NCBI GenBank assembly: GCA_024707265.1
Contig: JANQAB010000002.1
Coordinates: 454,188-518,187 of the forward strand
Length of the DNA: 64,000 nucleotides
Origin: Sporocytophaga sp.
Lineage (GTDB): Bacteria > Bacteroidota > Bacteroidia > Cytophagales > Cytophagaceae
Direction of reading: 5' to 3'
Below are positions 1 to 9,275 of this stretch, in pieces. Position numbers and translations under genes: made by a program. The notes beneath the pieces are model-generated. The model was given only the letters and a program-made list of their open reading frames with translations. It had not been told where the DNA came from and made no database searches. Positions within the stretch are counted from its first letter, which is position 1; the number at the start of each line of letters is the position of its first letter.

Positions 1-268
1 GTTTCCTGAAAATAGAAATGAGATTTTTGGGGTATTAAAAAAGGGGTATTAAAAAAATAAGAGAAGGATAACTATTTTATTGAAATTTAACAGAAGACGG
101 AACACACTTTTATTATATAAAGGATAGAGGAACCTATTTATTCGAAATATATTTTCCGAAATGCACTTTTTAACGTAATTTTGTGAAGAATAACCCAAGG
201 ATAAAAGCATTTACACCTCACTGAGCGGGAAAGATTACTTTTGTCCGAAAGAAAAAATAAATCTTAAT
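1..268. other. AT-rich intergenic region upstream of rpmB
   Basis: No gene is visible in this stretch. It is very AT-rich. Near its left end lies a perfect 14-base tandem duplication (listed separately), and the right end runs into the rpmB promoter. The gene to the left is outside the window. Confidence 0.5.
29..56. repeat. Two perfect tandem copies of a 14-bp unit
   Basis: GGGGTATTAAAAAA occurs at 29-42 and again at 43-56 without mismatch. The unit is low in complexity and ends in an A-run, so a slippage or small-duplication origin is the simplest reading. No function is implied. Confidence 0.8.
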
Positions 269-299
269 TTTGTATTTAGATTTTATTTTCGCATCTTTG
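269..299 (+). promoter_or_regulatory. Bacteroidota-type sigma-ABfr promoter of rpmB-rpmG
   Basis: TTTG at 269-272 is followed by exactly 19 bases and then CATCTTTG at 292-299. The known Bacteroidota consensus is TTTG-N19-TAnnTTTG, so only one base of the -7 element differs. Transcription would start about 305, giving a short leader before the rpmB ATG at 329. Confidence 0.65.
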
Positions 300-328
300 C
301 AACCCTATAATATAAAAAAATTAGAAAA

Positions 329-565
329 ATGGCTAGAGTTTGTCAAATTACAGGAAAGAGAACAAGAGTAGGAAACAACGTTTCTCACGCCAACAACAAG
401 ACAAAGAGAAAATTCTATCCTAATCTTCAGACTAAGAAATTTTTTATTCCTGAAGAAAATAAATGGATAACTCTTAAAGTGTCTGCATCTGCTTTAAGAA
501 CAATTACAAAAAAAGGCATTAGCGCTGTATTAAAAGAGGCTAAAGCAAACGGCATGGCCGTTTAA
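329..565 (+). CDS. rpmB: 50S ribosomal protein L28 (bL28)
   Basis: This 78-residue protein belongs to the large ribosomal subunit. It opens with [11 protein letters not shown] and the basic [11 protein letters not shown] segment, both typical of bL28, and its length is normal. Only one cysteine (C5) is present, so this is the zinc-free form. It is the first gene of an rpmB-rpmG-DUF4295 cluster with gaps of 35 and 2 bases, closed by a terminator at 968. The start ATG lies about 30 bases after the promoter -7 element, and no clear Shine-Dalgarno sequence precedes it, as is usual in Bacteroidota. Confidence 0.97.
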   Translation: MARVCQITGKRTRVGNNVSHANNKTKRKFYPNLQTKKFFIPEENKWITLKVSASALRTITKKGISAVLKEAKANGMAV

Positions 566-600
566 TTATTTGGTTTTTACAAGAGAAATTGCAATAAATC

Positions 601-783
601 ATGGCAAAAAAAGGTAACAGGATTCAGGTGATTCTGGAGTGTACCGAGCACAAAAACAGTGGTCTACCTGGTACAAGCAGATATATCACTACTAAAAACA
701 GGAAAAATACTCCTGAAAGGATTGAATTAAAGAAATTTAATCCTGTGTTAAAAAAAGTGACCATCCATAAAGAAATTAAATAA
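601..783 (+). CDS. rpmG: 50S ribosomal protein L33 (bL33)
   Basis: This 60-residue large-subunit protein has the bL33 pattern [18 protein letters not shown]...[20 protein letters not shown]. The canonical zinc-ribbon CxxC pairs are absent (one cysteine only), so it is the zinc-independent form. It lies between rpmB and the DUF4295 gene, in the order expected for Bacteroidota. Confidence 0.97.
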   Translation: MAKKGNRIQVILECTEHKNSGLPGTSRYITTKNRKNTPERIELKKFNPVLKKVTIHKEIK

Positions 784-785
784 CC

Positions 786-941
786 ATGGCAAAGAAGGTA
801 GTTGCTACCCTGAAGAAGGCTGAAGCTGGAAAAGGGTTTGCCAAAATTATTAAGGCAGTAAAGAATGATAAAACCGGAGCTTACACTTTCAGAGAAGAAA
901 TTGTGCCGGTTGATCAGGTTCAAGAAGCGTTGAAGAAATAA
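786..941 (+). CDS. DUF4295 family small basic protein
   Basis: The reading frame has 51 codons and starts two bases after the rpmG stop. The product begins MAKKVVATLKKAEAGKGF and ends VDQVQEALKK. It is highly basic and has no cysteine or membrane segment. The family is known to me as DUF4295, conserved beside rpmB and rpmG in Bacteroidota, which suggests a ribosome-linked role. A Bacteroidota-specific ribosomal protein called bL38 has been described; I cannot verify from sequence alone whether this is the same family. It is co-transcribed with the two L genes and followed by a terminator. Confidence 0.88.
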   Translation: MAKKVVATLKKAEAGKGFAKIIKAVKNDKTGAYTFREEIVPVDQVQEALKK

Positions 942-967
942 TTGCTTCTTCGTAAATTATTAATGAT

Positions 968-991
968 AAAGTCCCTTATAGGGACTTTTTT
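968..991 (+). terminator. Rho-independent terminator of the rpmB operon
   Basis: AAAGTCCC (968-975), loop TTATA and GGGACTTT (981-988) form a perfect 8-bp stem, followed by more T residues. It ends the rpmB-rpmG-DUF4295 unit 27 bases after the last stop codon. Confidence 0.85.
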
Positions 992-1024
992 ATTATTTTA
1001 GTGTTTTAAGAAAAAGATTATTTC

Positions 1025-1979
1025 ATGGCGCTGTTTAATTTCTTTTCAAAAGATAAAAAGGAGTCTCTGGATAAAGGTCTGGAAAAAACCAAGGATAGCT
1101 TCTTTTCTAAGCTAACCAAGGCCATGGTGGGAAAATCCAAGGTCGATGACGAAGTCTTGGACAATCTGGAAGAAATGCTCGTTACCTCTGATGTCGGCGT
1201 GCAGACTACTTTGAAGATTATCAAAAGAATTGAACAGAGAGTAGAAAAGGATAACTATGTGACGACTTCCGATCTGGATAAAATCCTGAAGGAAGAAATT
1301 GCCGGACTGCTTGCTGAAAATAACTCGGAGGATTTGTCTGACTATGAAGTTCCAAAAGTACCCGGGCCATATGTAATTCTGGTAGTAGGGGTAAATGGAG
1401 TTGGTAAAACAACTACGATTGGTAAACTGGCTGCTCAATTTAAAAAGAAAGGCAAAAAAGTAGTTCTCGGAGCTGCAGATACTTTCCGGGCCGCCGCAGT
1501 GGATCAATTAAAAATGTGGGGAGAAAGGGTAGGCGTACCTGTAGTATCTCATGGAATGAACACTGACCCTGCTTCTGTTGCATTTGATGCAACAAAACAA
1601 GGCGTTGATCAGCAAGCCGATATAGTAATTATTGACACTGCCGGGAGATTACATACCAAAGTCAACCTCATGAATGAGCTTTCTAAAATAAAAAGGGTCA
1701 TTCAGAAATTCATACCGGAAGCGCCTCACGAAGTTCTTTTTAGTATTGGATGGAAGTACAGGGCAAAATGCATTTGTCCAGGCTACCGAATTTACCAAAG
1801 CTACGGAAGTTTCGGCACTTGCAATCACGAAGCTGGATGGAACTGCAAAAGGAGGGGTTGTTTTGGGAATTTCAGATCAGTTCAAAATACCAGTAAAATA
1901 TATCGGAGTAGGAGAAAAGGTAGATGACCTTCAGGTCTTTAATAAACATGAGTTCGTTGACTCTCTCTTCACCAGGTAA
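1025..1979 (+). CDS. ftsY: Signal recognition particle receptor FtsY, frameshifted at a T-run
   Basis: FtsY is the SRP receptor GTPase that docks ribosome-SRP complexes at the inner membrane. The order is: a short N/helical domain, G1 loop GVNGVGKTT (residues 122-130), the DTFRAAA motif (152-158) and the G3 motif DTAGRL (204-209). After about residue 238 the frame breaks at the T5 run 1737-1741. With one T fewer the protein continues as EVLLVLDGSTGQNA, TKLDGTAKGG and the normal C-terminus (KYIGVGEKVDDLQVF), stopping at 1979. The joined length, about 317 aa, is normal for a Bacteroidota FtsY without an acidic A domain. Because ftsY is essential in most bacteria, the extra base is probably a sequencing error rather than a mutation. 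Confidence 0.93.
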
Positions 1980-2454
1980 TAAAATAATCCTGCTTTTGGG
2001 TTTAATATTTCTGTTTTCTTTTTCAGAATATGCCTGCGTTCCCCGAAAAAACGTTTCAGCTCCTATTGATACAAGTCAGGGAATTTCAGGTAAAATAATT
2101 TTCAAAGAAGGTGATTTCTCGACTACTGAAGAGCTGCCTGAAGAAGGTAAAATTTTTGGTATCGAAAGAGAAATCTATATATATCCGCTTACTTCCTTAA
2201 AAGAATCTGAACTTGCTGAGGGAGATTTTTTTAAAAGGATCTCAACAACTCCCTTAGACACAATTCTAACCCAACAAGACGGAACTTTCAAGTTGCCTTT
2301 GGAAGTTGGAAAATATTCACTGGTCATTAATGAAGGAGGAAGACTCTATTCTAAAATTTCTCCTGACTATTACTTGTTTCCGGTGAAAGTGGAAAAAAAT
2401 AAATTCACCAATGTAGTTTTTGAAGTAGACTACATGGCACACTACTCAGAATAG
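1948..2454 (+). CDS. Putative lipoprotein with a beta-sandwich-like domain
   Basis: The gene overlaps the end of ftsY. I chose the ATG at 1948 (MSSLTLSSPGNK), which gives 168 aa and places a hydrophobic stretch (IILLLGLIFLFSFSEYAC) as a signal peptide ending in a lipobox-like cysteine. The mature part contains GTFKLPLEVGKYSLVINEGG, a pattern seen in carboxypeptidase-regulatory-like (transthyretin-like) beta-sandwich domains. The function is unknown. It is probably an outer-membrane or periplasmic lipoprotein co-transcribed with ftsY and rimO. Confidence 0.7.
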   Translation: MSSLTLSSPGNKIILLLGLIFLFSFSEYACVPRKNVSAPIDTSQGISGKIIFKEGDFSTTEELPEEGKIFGIEREIYIYPLTSLKESELAEGDFFKRISTTPLDTILTQQDGTFKLPLEVGKYSLVINEGGRLYSKISPDYYLFPVKVEKNKFTNVVFEVDYMAHYSE

Positions 2455-2539
2455 TTTAAAAATAATAAGTAATTTTGGGGATTGGAAGGCTGAAGGAGTG
2501 ACTGTTTCTTCCATTTCCAATCAATATTCCAGTATTAAA

Positions 2540-3853
2540 ATGAAGACTAAAGGCACAAGGAAGACAAAGGTTAACATCATCACATTAGGTTGTTCCAAAA
2601 ATCTCGTGGATTCGGAGAATATTCTAACCCAATTGAGAGGTAATAATATCGACGCTGCGCATGAATCTGGGAAAGATGATGCCAATGTAGTGGTCATTAA
2701 TACCTGTGGCTTTATTGACAATGCCAAGCAAGAGTCTATAGATACAATTCTGAGGTATGTAGATGCGAAAGAGAGTGGTTTGGTAGAAAAGATTTATGTT
2801 ACGGGATGCCTTTCTCAACGCTATAAAGATGACCTTGAAAAAGAGATCCCACAGGTAGATGCTTTTTTTGGTACAAGCGATCTCCCGATACTTCTTAAAA
2901 AGTTTAAAGCTGACTATAAACATGAATTGCTTGGGGAGCGCCTTATTACCACTCCAAGACATTATGCGTTTTTGAAGATTGCAGAAGGTTGTGATCGTCC
3001 TTGTTCTTTCTGCGCAATACCGGTGATGCGTGGTAAACATGTATCAAGAGGCATAGAAGAACTCCTCACGGAAGCAAAGAACCTGGCGAAAAATGGTACA
3101 AAGGAATTGATTCTGATCGCCCAGGACCTTACCTATTATGGGCTTGATATTTATGGTAAACGCGATCTTGCCGAACTATTAAGGAAATTGTCAGACGTGA
3201 ACGGAATTGACTGGATACGTTTACAATACGCTTATCCTTCCCAGTTTCCCATGGATGTTCTGGACGTAATGGCGGAAAGGGACAACATTTGCAAATACCT
3301 GGATATGCCGCTTCAGCATGCATCTTCAAATATGTTGAAGATTATGAGAAGAGGGATCACGCGTAACAGAACAGAAGATCTGTTAAAGGCAATCAGAGAT
3401 AAAGTCCCGAATATAGCTTTAAGGACAACAATGATTGCCGGGCATCCTGGAGAGACTGAGCAGGATTTTGAAGAGCTTTGTCAGTTCGTAGAGGAAATGA
3501 GATTTGACAGACTAGGAATATTCACCTATTCTCACGAGGAACATACTCATGCATATACATTGAATGATGATATTCCTACAGAAATAAAAAGAGAGCGTGC
3601 GGATACAATTATGGGTATTCAGGAAAGCATTTCTCTGGATTTAAATCAAGCAAAGGTGGGAAATACCTATAAAGTCCTTTTTGACAGAAAAGAAGGCGGG
3701 TATTTTATCGGAAGAACGGAATCTGACTCTCCTGAGGTAGATAATGAAGTGTTGGTTTCAGCAGAAAATACTTATGTACGAGTTGGGGATTTTGCTAAAG
3801 TAAAGATCGATTCGGCTTCTGAATTTGATCTTTATGGTAAAATTGTAGAATAA
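2540..3853 (+). CDS. rimO: Ribosomal protein S12 methylthiotransferase RimO
   Basis: RimO is a radical-SAM enzyme that adds a methylthio group to the conserved aspartate of ribosomal protein S12. With the ATG at 2540 the protein has 437 aa, the usual length. C18, C56 and C90 are the UPF0004 cluster ligands (ITLGCSKN, INTCGFID, VTGC). C151, C155 and C158 form the radical-SAM CxxxCxxC. A C-terminal TRAM domain follows (YKVLFDRKEGGYFIGRTESD). An upstream ATG at 2498 would add 14 non-conserved residues and is less likely. A terminator follows at 3887. Confidence 0.95.
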   Translation: MKTKGTRKTKVNIITLGCSKNLVDSENILTQLRGNNIDAAHESGKDDANVVVINTCGFIDNAKQESIDTILRYVDAKESGLVEKIYVTGCLSQRYKDDLEKEIPQVDAFFGTSDLPILLKKFKADYKHELLGERLITTPRHYAFLKIAEGCDRPCSFCAIPVMRGKHVSRGIEELLTEAKNLAKNGTKELILIAQDLTYYGLDIYGKRDLAELLRKLSDVNGIDWIRLQYAYPSQFPMDVLDVMAERDNICKYLDMPLQHASSNMLKIMRRGITRNRTEDLLKAIRDKVPNIALRTTMIAGHPGETEQDFEELCQFVEEMRFDRLGIFTYSHEEHTHAYTLNDDIPTEIKRERADTIMGIQESISLDLNQAKVGNTYKVLFDRKEGGYFIGRTESDSPEVDNEVLVSAENTYVRVGDFAKVKIDSASEFDLYGKIVE

Positions 3854-3886
3854 CCAGAGCGACATTTAACTTTAATAATAATGAAG

Positions 3887-3918
3887 ATTGGTTCTGGTTT
3901 TTAAACAGAACCAATTTT
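3887..3918 (+). terminator. Terminator after rimO
   Basis: ATTGGTTCTG (3887-3896) and CAGAACCAAT (3906-3915) form a perfect 10-bp stem with a 9-base loop, followed by TTTTC. It lies 34 bases after the rimO stop. Confidence 0.75.
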
Positions 3919-4042
3919 CTTTTGATGCTAAAGCTTTCAATTCTCAATTCTTTCCTTCTCCATCGGGTCTCAATTTCTCCTCTTGTATTTGTCTATTGAA
4001 AAATCAGGGTTAAATTCGGCCATAAAATTTCTACCACCATCA

Positions 4043-5603
4043 ATGAAAATACTTCCTGTTGAAGCTGAAAAAACCGGTGCTTTTTCAAAATTATATCTCG
4101 ATTACATTTCAAAGAAAGAAGATCTCTCACCTTTTTATAATTTATTCCCCTCTATAGAAAACATAGAGCAACAATTAGCTCAGAAAAAATTTAATGCAGA
4201 TCAAAGAATCCTTCTGACCGATGCTTTAAAAAAGACAATATTCGGATATTGTCATAAAACAAGCTGCTCAAAATGGTATTGTTGAATTATTAAATGACAA
4301 CACATTTACAATTACTACAGGCCATCAGCTAAATCTTTTTACTGGTCCGTTGTATCTGATTTACAAGACAGTGGCGATCATTAAGATTTGTGAAATCTTA
4401 AAACGTAAATACCCGAAATATTCCTTTGTGCCAGTATTCTGGATAGCTACAGAAGATCATGATTTTGCAGAAATCAATCATTTCCATCTTTTCGGGAAAA
4501 CATATACCTGGGAGTCATCACAGAAAGGAGCTGTGGGCAGAATGAGTTGTGAAGGAATTGAAAAGATCTTAAATGAACTTCCTGAAAAGGTTGAGTTATT
4601 TGAAAAGGCATATCTGGAAAACGGCAGTACATTAACAAACGCTACCCGCTACATTCTAAATGAGCTCTTCGGAGACTATGGACTCGTTGTACTTGACGGT
4701 GATGATGCTTCATTAAAGCAAGTGTTGAAGCCAGTACTTAAAGAAGAAATTGATGGGGATACTATTTGTAAAATTGTTGAGAATACAACTAAATCTCTGG
4801 AAAATATTGGCTATAGCGGACAGGTATTTCCCAGAGAGATAAATCTTTTCTATTTAAAAGAGGGATTAAGAGAAAGAATTATTAATGAAGGGGAGCATTT
4901 TAGGGTTAACAATACTGATATCGTTTTTAGTAAATCAGAAATACTTCAACTGGCTGAGGAAAAACCTGAAGTTTTTAGCCCCAATGTAGTCCTGAGGCCC
5001 TTGTATCAGGAGATGCTGTTGCCCAACCTGGCTTACATCGGAGGTCCTTCAGAGTTGACGTACTGGCTGCAGCTTAAAGGCATATTCGATCATTTCGGAA
5101 TAGCATTTCCAATGTTGATGCCCCGGTTGTTTTTCTTGATTATCAATTCAGCAAACAGCAAAAAGATTACTAAACTAAATATAACCGAAGAGGACTTATT
5201 TAAATCGGCAATTGAATTAAAAGAATTATATCTTGAAATGCATTCTTCAGAGCATATTGAAACTGAAGAAGAGCATGCCCTGCTGAATTATATATTTAAA
5301 ATGCTTCAGACCAAAGCGGCTGATATAGACCCTACTCTGGTTGCTTATACAGAGGCCGAAGCAAAAAGAGCAGGTGATATTATCAATAATGTAGAAAAGC
5401 GATTTAAGAAAGCTTTGGAGAAAAAACATGAGCAGGGCATTCATCAGTTGCTTGGGTTAAAAGAAAAGTTGTTTCCTGCTAGTACCCTTCAGGAACGTTA
5501 TGATAATTTCCTTAATTTTTATATCAACGATCCTGATTTGATCAATAAACTGATGACTGCAGATCCCTTTGATTTTAGATTTAAAGTTTTGCGGGAGGAA
5601 TGA
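4043..5603 (+). CDS. bshC: Bacillithiol biosynthesis cysteine-adding enzyme BshC, frameshifted at an A-run
   Basis: BshC adds cysteine to glucosaminyl-malate in the last step of bacillithiol synthesis. The ATG at 4043 gives MKILPVEAEKTGAFSKLYLDYI, the usual N-terminus. The frame breaks in the A6 run 4228-4233. Removing one A joins DALKRQYSDIVIKQAAQNG to ITTGHQLNLFTGPLYLIYK and then FVPVFWIATEDHDFAEINH, all BshC signatures. The helical C-terminal half and FPASTLQERYDNFLNFY are intact. The joined length is about 519 aa. The stop overlaps the next start by 4 bases, so the two genes are translationally coupled. The extra base is probably a sequencing error. Confidence 0.92.
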
Positions 5604-6172
5604 AAAAGAAAGAAATCAGATCTTACTTTTTAAATGCAAGAAAAAATATTTCTTCTCAGAAGCTTGAGGAGATAAGCATGGATGCCGCAGAGTGCTTTTT
5701 CAATAGTTTTGATTTGAAATCTGTAAAGTGCGTTCATGTCTTTCTTCCAATACCGTTAAAAGCTGAAATAAATACCAAGTATATCATCGACAGATTTTGG
5801 AAAAGCTATCCGGATATTGATATTACAATTCCAAAATCAGACATGAATAATCTTTCAATTGATAGTTATTATTTTACCCCCGCTACAGTTTTAGAAGAAA
5901 ATCCGTGGAAAATACCAGAGCCTATCACCGCTCAACAAACTCCGCATGAGTTGATAGATCTTGTTTTTTTGCCTATGCTCGCTTTTGATGATAGGGGCTA
6001 CAGAGTGGGATATGGTAAAGGATTTTACGACAGATTTCTGGCAACCTGCCGATCAGATGTTTTGAAAATAGGTTTGTCTTCTTTCCCATCAACAGATCAT
6101 ATTGAAGATGTAGATCAATATGATATTCCAATGAACTATTGTATAGTAGGGAAGGAGTTGTATCGGTTTTAG
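5600..6172 (+). CDS. 5-formyltetrahydrofolate cyclo-ligase
   Basis: The enzyme converts 5-formyl-THF to 5,10-methenyl-THF with ATP. The 190-aa protein shows N-terminal MKKKEIRSYFLNARKNI (basic substrate and ATP-binding region), central LVFLPMLAFDDRGYRVGYGKGFYDRFL with the ATP-binding glycine loop, and a C-terminal PMNYCIVGKEL. Its start codon overlaps the bshC stop. It matches the FAU1/YgfA family throughout. Confidence 0.93.
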   Translation: MKKKEIRSYFLNARKNISSQKLEEISMDAAECFFNSFDLKSVKCVHVFLPIPLKAEINTKYIIDRFWKSYPDIDITIPKSDMNNLSIDSYYFTPATVLEENPWKIPEPITAQQTPHELIDLVFLPMLAFDDRGYRVGYGKGFYDRFLATCRSDVLKIGLSSFPSTDHIEDVDQYDIPMNYCIVGKELYRF

Positions 6173-6440
6173 AAGAGAAACCTGATTCATGAAGTTGGTT
6201 TGGATTAGAAAGCCCTCACCTTGAATTGAAGCTGGTGCAAACGTCCTCACTTGTACCCAAAATCCTCAAGCGTCTCGCTTGATAAGCAATTATCCAGTCT
6301 TAGAATATTTACTAATAAGCAAACACCTAAGTTCTAAAAGAGAAGGCCACATTTGACGGATAAAATGTTTGAATTAAAACCGTAATACTAATAATAGAAA
6401 AGTCCTCTTTAAAGTATCTATTTTGTTTTCGCATCAGTCT
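6173..6440. other. Intergenic region between convergent units
   Basis: No gene is supported in this stretch. TCAAGCG (6266-6272) and CGCTTGA (6276-6282) form a 7-bp hairpin without a T-tail. It could be a weak transcription end for the plus-strand genes. The right side runs into a clear minus-strand terminator. Confidence 0.4.
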
Positions 6441-6475
6441 AAAAAGAAAAAGCGTAGTTTTAACAACTACGCTTT
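6441..6475 (-). terminator. Rho-independent terminator of the sorting module
   Basis: AAAGCGTAGTT (6449-6459) and AACTACGCTTT (6465-6475) make a perfect 11-bp stem with loop TTAAC. Read on the minus strand, the stem is followed by TTCTTTTT. It begins 4 bases after the stop codon of the last mini-protein and closes the minus-strand module. Confidence 0.9.
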
Positions 6476-6479
6476 AAAA

Positions 6480-6719
6480 TTATTTCAATTCTTTACTTTT
6501 CTTGTAATGGGAGTGGATTTTCTTTGCTCCTAATGCCGCTCCGGCAACCAGGAATGCTCCTATTCCTCCATCCAAAGGTATCGCACCAGTTCCTCCCGGA
6601 CCATTAGTTCCTCCAGGGCCACCGCCCTCGCTTCCAGGTTGTGCATATGCTGTTTCTGCGGCTATCGCAAGTAATACTAAAAATACAACTTTTGATAATA
6701 TCTTAATTATTGATGTCAT
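6480..6719 (-). CDS. PxDGG-CTERM mini-protein 1, putative exosortase substrate
   Basis: The 79-aa precursor has three parts. Residues 1-26 are a signal peptide ending AYA. Residues 27-47 are almost only Gly, Pro, Ser and Thr. The tail is P48-L-D-G-G52, then a hydrophobic helix (about 53-65) and a basic end (KKIHSHYKKSKELK). A short motif, a membrane helix and a positive cluster make up the tripartite C-terminal signal recognised by exosortases. I recall Bacteroidota proteins of this kind being called PID-CTERM; the name is from memory. After both cuts only about 25 residues would remain. It lies 15 bases after a T9SS cargo gene, as the second mini-protein does, and about 3 kb from an exosortase gene. 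Confidence 0.85.
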   Translation of the reverse strand: MTSIIKILSKVVFLVLLAIAAETAYAQPGSEGGGPGGTNGPGGTGAIPLDGGIGAFLVAGAALGAKKIHSHYKKSKELK

Positions 6720-6734
6720 CTTCTTCTAAAGAAA

Positions 6735-9275
6735 TTAATAAAGAATAATCTTTTGAGTCATTAGTTTTTGTCCGTCAAATACGGAGACGAGATACATACC
6801 TGGTTTCAAAGAGTCAACATTATAAACTATGGTTGAGCCGGCAATAGGCAGTTCTTTGTTAGCTATTACCTGATTCCCAGAAATATCTGAAATGCTTAAG
6901 TTTAAAGTTGTATTTGCAGATTCAGGTAAGTTGATGAATATTTTTTTGTCAAAACAATAGAAATTCAGACTTTGAACTGTGCTGCCATTCACTCCGGTTA
7001 TAACATCTGATTTTCTCAGTGTGAGATAAAATCTTTCGGGATTTTCATTTTGACTGATATATACAGAGTAATTCGGATTTGTTCTTAAATTTTGCGTTTT
7101 GTCAAACTGGGTGTCTGTAAGAGATATGTCGTATTCATCACCGATGGAACTTAAATCTGAGGCTGAAATCAAATAATTCCCACCAGATGCTGCAGCAACC
7201 ACCAATGGAATTTCAACTGAATTAAACTCATCAGTTATGGAGTTAACAGCATACCCAATCCCATTTATTTGAGTGAAGATCGAAGGGCAATCACCGGAAT
7301 TTAATAATTTGTAAGCATCAAATTCTTCGTTAAATGATGTATCAGCATCTGCACTCAAACGCACTAGTGTCTCGTCCGAATCATTATTATTATTGACAAT
7401 AGTAATTTTTAAGCCAGCCGGAGCTATCGCTGTTCTTGCTACAGCTGGGTTAGCCTCAGTTGTAAATGCTCTTTTATTAACAGTCAAAGTTGGCTTCAGG
7501 CCGGTTGAGGCTTTTATGAAAAAGGCCTGCATAGATGGAATGATTGGACTGCCACCGTTCAGGCCGGCTCCATTGATATACGTTTTATATCTTCCAGCAT
7601 TAGTGTCCCAAATGTAAATAGCATTGTTAACGTTGGTTTTAACCCATCCGCTATCCAGGGTCCAATTGATAGGAGATGGGAAGGGGTTCCCGATCAGGTT
7701 CCATCCGTCGCTTTGAGCATCTCCGGAATTGGTATTCGTTACATTGTACTTTAACGGTGTTAAAGAGTTTGTATAGTTACCTGACAAGTCAAGTGAAGTA
7801 GGCTTGTTAAAGTAGAATGTATAACCAGTAGTATTTACCAATGGCGTATTTAATCCTGAAACCGGGACCCAGCCGCTATCAGCGCTTTGATGTTTATCTG
7901 TTTCGTTATAAGTGTAAATCCATGAATATCCGCTTTTCCCCAGGGGAGTATTGTCAGCAAGTTCTGAAAGGGTAACATTGGTAAGAGGAAATGATACCTG
8001 ATGATATCCTGGGGTATTACCTGAAATATTTTTCTTTATCTTGATTTTTCCGGAAAGTACTCCTCCGCCATATCTTGAAACATACCCAGTATTTAAATCA
8101 AGCAGTACATTGTTTGATGTATTGAAAGTTCCTAAAGTTAAATTTAAGGCTCCTGTAATCGTTATGGAAGTCTGGTTTGTAACTCCCGCATTATTGGCGA
8201 TAAAGAGATCTTTCACGGTAAGTGGACTGCCTGAAATAGTCTGGGCTTCAGCAGACCTGAAGGTTACAGGGTAATTGTTGAAATTTATCGGCTCGCTGCC
8301 TATTACACTTCCCCGTATGTAAGTTGGAAGTTTAATGGATAAACCATTTGCGTTTTGCAAACCATAAGTTTGAAATATTCCCGTACCGGATACAGTTGCA
8401 TCATTGAAGGTTTTTAAAGAAAGCTTGTCTGCGGCTGATACCACATTTCCAAAGATTCCGTTCACAACCAGATTTCCATAAAGAGATATGGAATATTCTG
8501 TAGTAGTCCCGGTATATAGCTTACCTGTACTGTTGATGGTAATATTTTTTGCACTAATATTTTCAACTACCTTAATTGAGTGCCCGGCCTGAATAACAAA
8601 GGAATTTTCGGAATTAAAGATTGCCGGTATCTGAGGTCCGGATGCAGATGTCGCCCAAATGCTGGTATTGGAATTACCACCTGATTGGCTATAAAAGGTA
8701 GTTGGTCCTGCAAGTATTGTACCCAGTACTTCAATATCATCCAGATAAAGCTGCCCCAGAGCATCTCCAGCCAGCCAGCCGTATAAGCGGAAAGTAACGG
8801 TTGCTCCTTTTTCAGTGATGATCTGTCTGGTAAGAGACCTTCGCAATTCATTTGTTTTAACAGAATCTACTGAAGAACTGTAGTCCTGAAAGTTTATTCC
8901 ATCAGTGCTGTATTTTAGGATCATTGCCCCGGGGCCAGTCTCGGTTCTTTTTCTGGTATATTTTACCTGAGAGATGAGAAGATTGGTTTCCGGACCTGCA
9001 GTTACAGAAAACTGAATAAAGGTATTTCCCGGGCCAGTATTATCCAGACTCCAATTGGATGCAAGGTACCTGTTTATAAAATAATGGCAAGTCTGATTAG
9101 TGGTAATATCACTAAACGTTGCATTATTGGGCTGACTGTTAACTCCTAACATGGGAGAAGTACAAGTGTGGCCGGTAAACTGATATAATCCTATTGTTGA
9201 TTGGGAAAAAAGCAGTGATGATTGAAAAATTATCAGGGTAAATATGATTATCCTGAGACGGTAATTTTTGATCAT
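6735..9275 (-). CDS. Large secreted protein with T9SS type A sorting domain
   Basis: The 846-aa protein has a signal peptide (residues 1-24, ending FSQ) and an N-terminal region with a carbohydrate-binding or discoidin-like look (FIQFSVTAG...SQVKYTRKRT...LYLDDIEVLG). A beta-rich repeat region follows (NITINSTGKLYTGT...DLFIANNAGVTNQ). Near residue 528 comes a conserved WNLIGNPFPSPINW module. The last 75 residues match the type A T9SS signal (ISDISGNQVIANKE...LKPGMYLVSVFDGQ...KIILY). It would cross the outer membrane by T9SS. Its C-terminal half is homologous to the protein at 10507-14410. The ligand or enzyme role is unknown. Confidence 0.88.
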   Translation of the reverse strand: MIKNYRLRIIIFTLIIFQSSLLFSQSTIGLYQFTGHTCTSPMLGVNSQPNNATFSDITTNQTCHYFINRYLASNWSLDNTGPGNTFIQFSVTAGPETNLLISQVKYTRKRTETGPGAMILKYSTDGINFQDYSSSVDSVKTNELRRSLTRQIITEKGATVTFRLYGWLAGDALGQLYLDDIEVLGTILAGPTTFYSQSGGNSNTSIWATSASGPQIPAIFNSENSFVIQAGHSIKVVENISAKNITINSTGKLYTGTTTEYSISLYGNLVVNGIFGNVVSAADKLSLKTFNDATVSGTGIFQTYGLQNANGLSIKLPTYIRGSVIGSEPINFNNYPVTFRSAEAQTISGSPLTVKDLFIANNAGVTNQTSITITGALNLTLGTFNTSNNVLLDLNTGYVSRYGGGVLSGKIKIKKNISGNTPGYHQVSFPLTNVTLSELADNTPLGKSGYSWIYTYNETDKHQSADSGWVPVSGLNTPLVNTTGYTFYFNKPTSLDLSGNYTNSLTPLKYNVTNTNSGDAQSDGWNLIGNPFPSPINWTLDSGWVKTNVNNAIYIWDTNAGRYKTYINGAGLNGGSPIIPSMQAFFIKASTGLKPTLTVNKRAFTTEANPAVARTAIAPAGLKITIVNNNNDSDETLVRLSADADTSFNEEFDAYKLLNSGDCPSIFTQINGIGYAVNSITDEFNSVEIPLVVAAASGGNYLISASDLSSIGDEYDISLTDTQFDKTQNLRTNPNYSVYISQNENPERFYLTLRKSDVITGVNGSTVQSLNFYCFDKKIFINLPESANTTLNLSISDISGNQVIANKELPIAGSTIVYNVDSLKPGMYLVSVFDGQKLMTQKIILY

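Noticed and set aside
624..923. 99-codon minus-strand frame over rpmG and DUF4295
   Set aside because: It overlaps two clear genes on the other strand and has no signal, motif or promoter.
1737..1741. Programmed frameshift in ftsY
   Set aside because: The run is a plain T5 without a slippery heptamer, stem or internal Shine-Dalgarno, and the same type of break recurs in unrelated genes.
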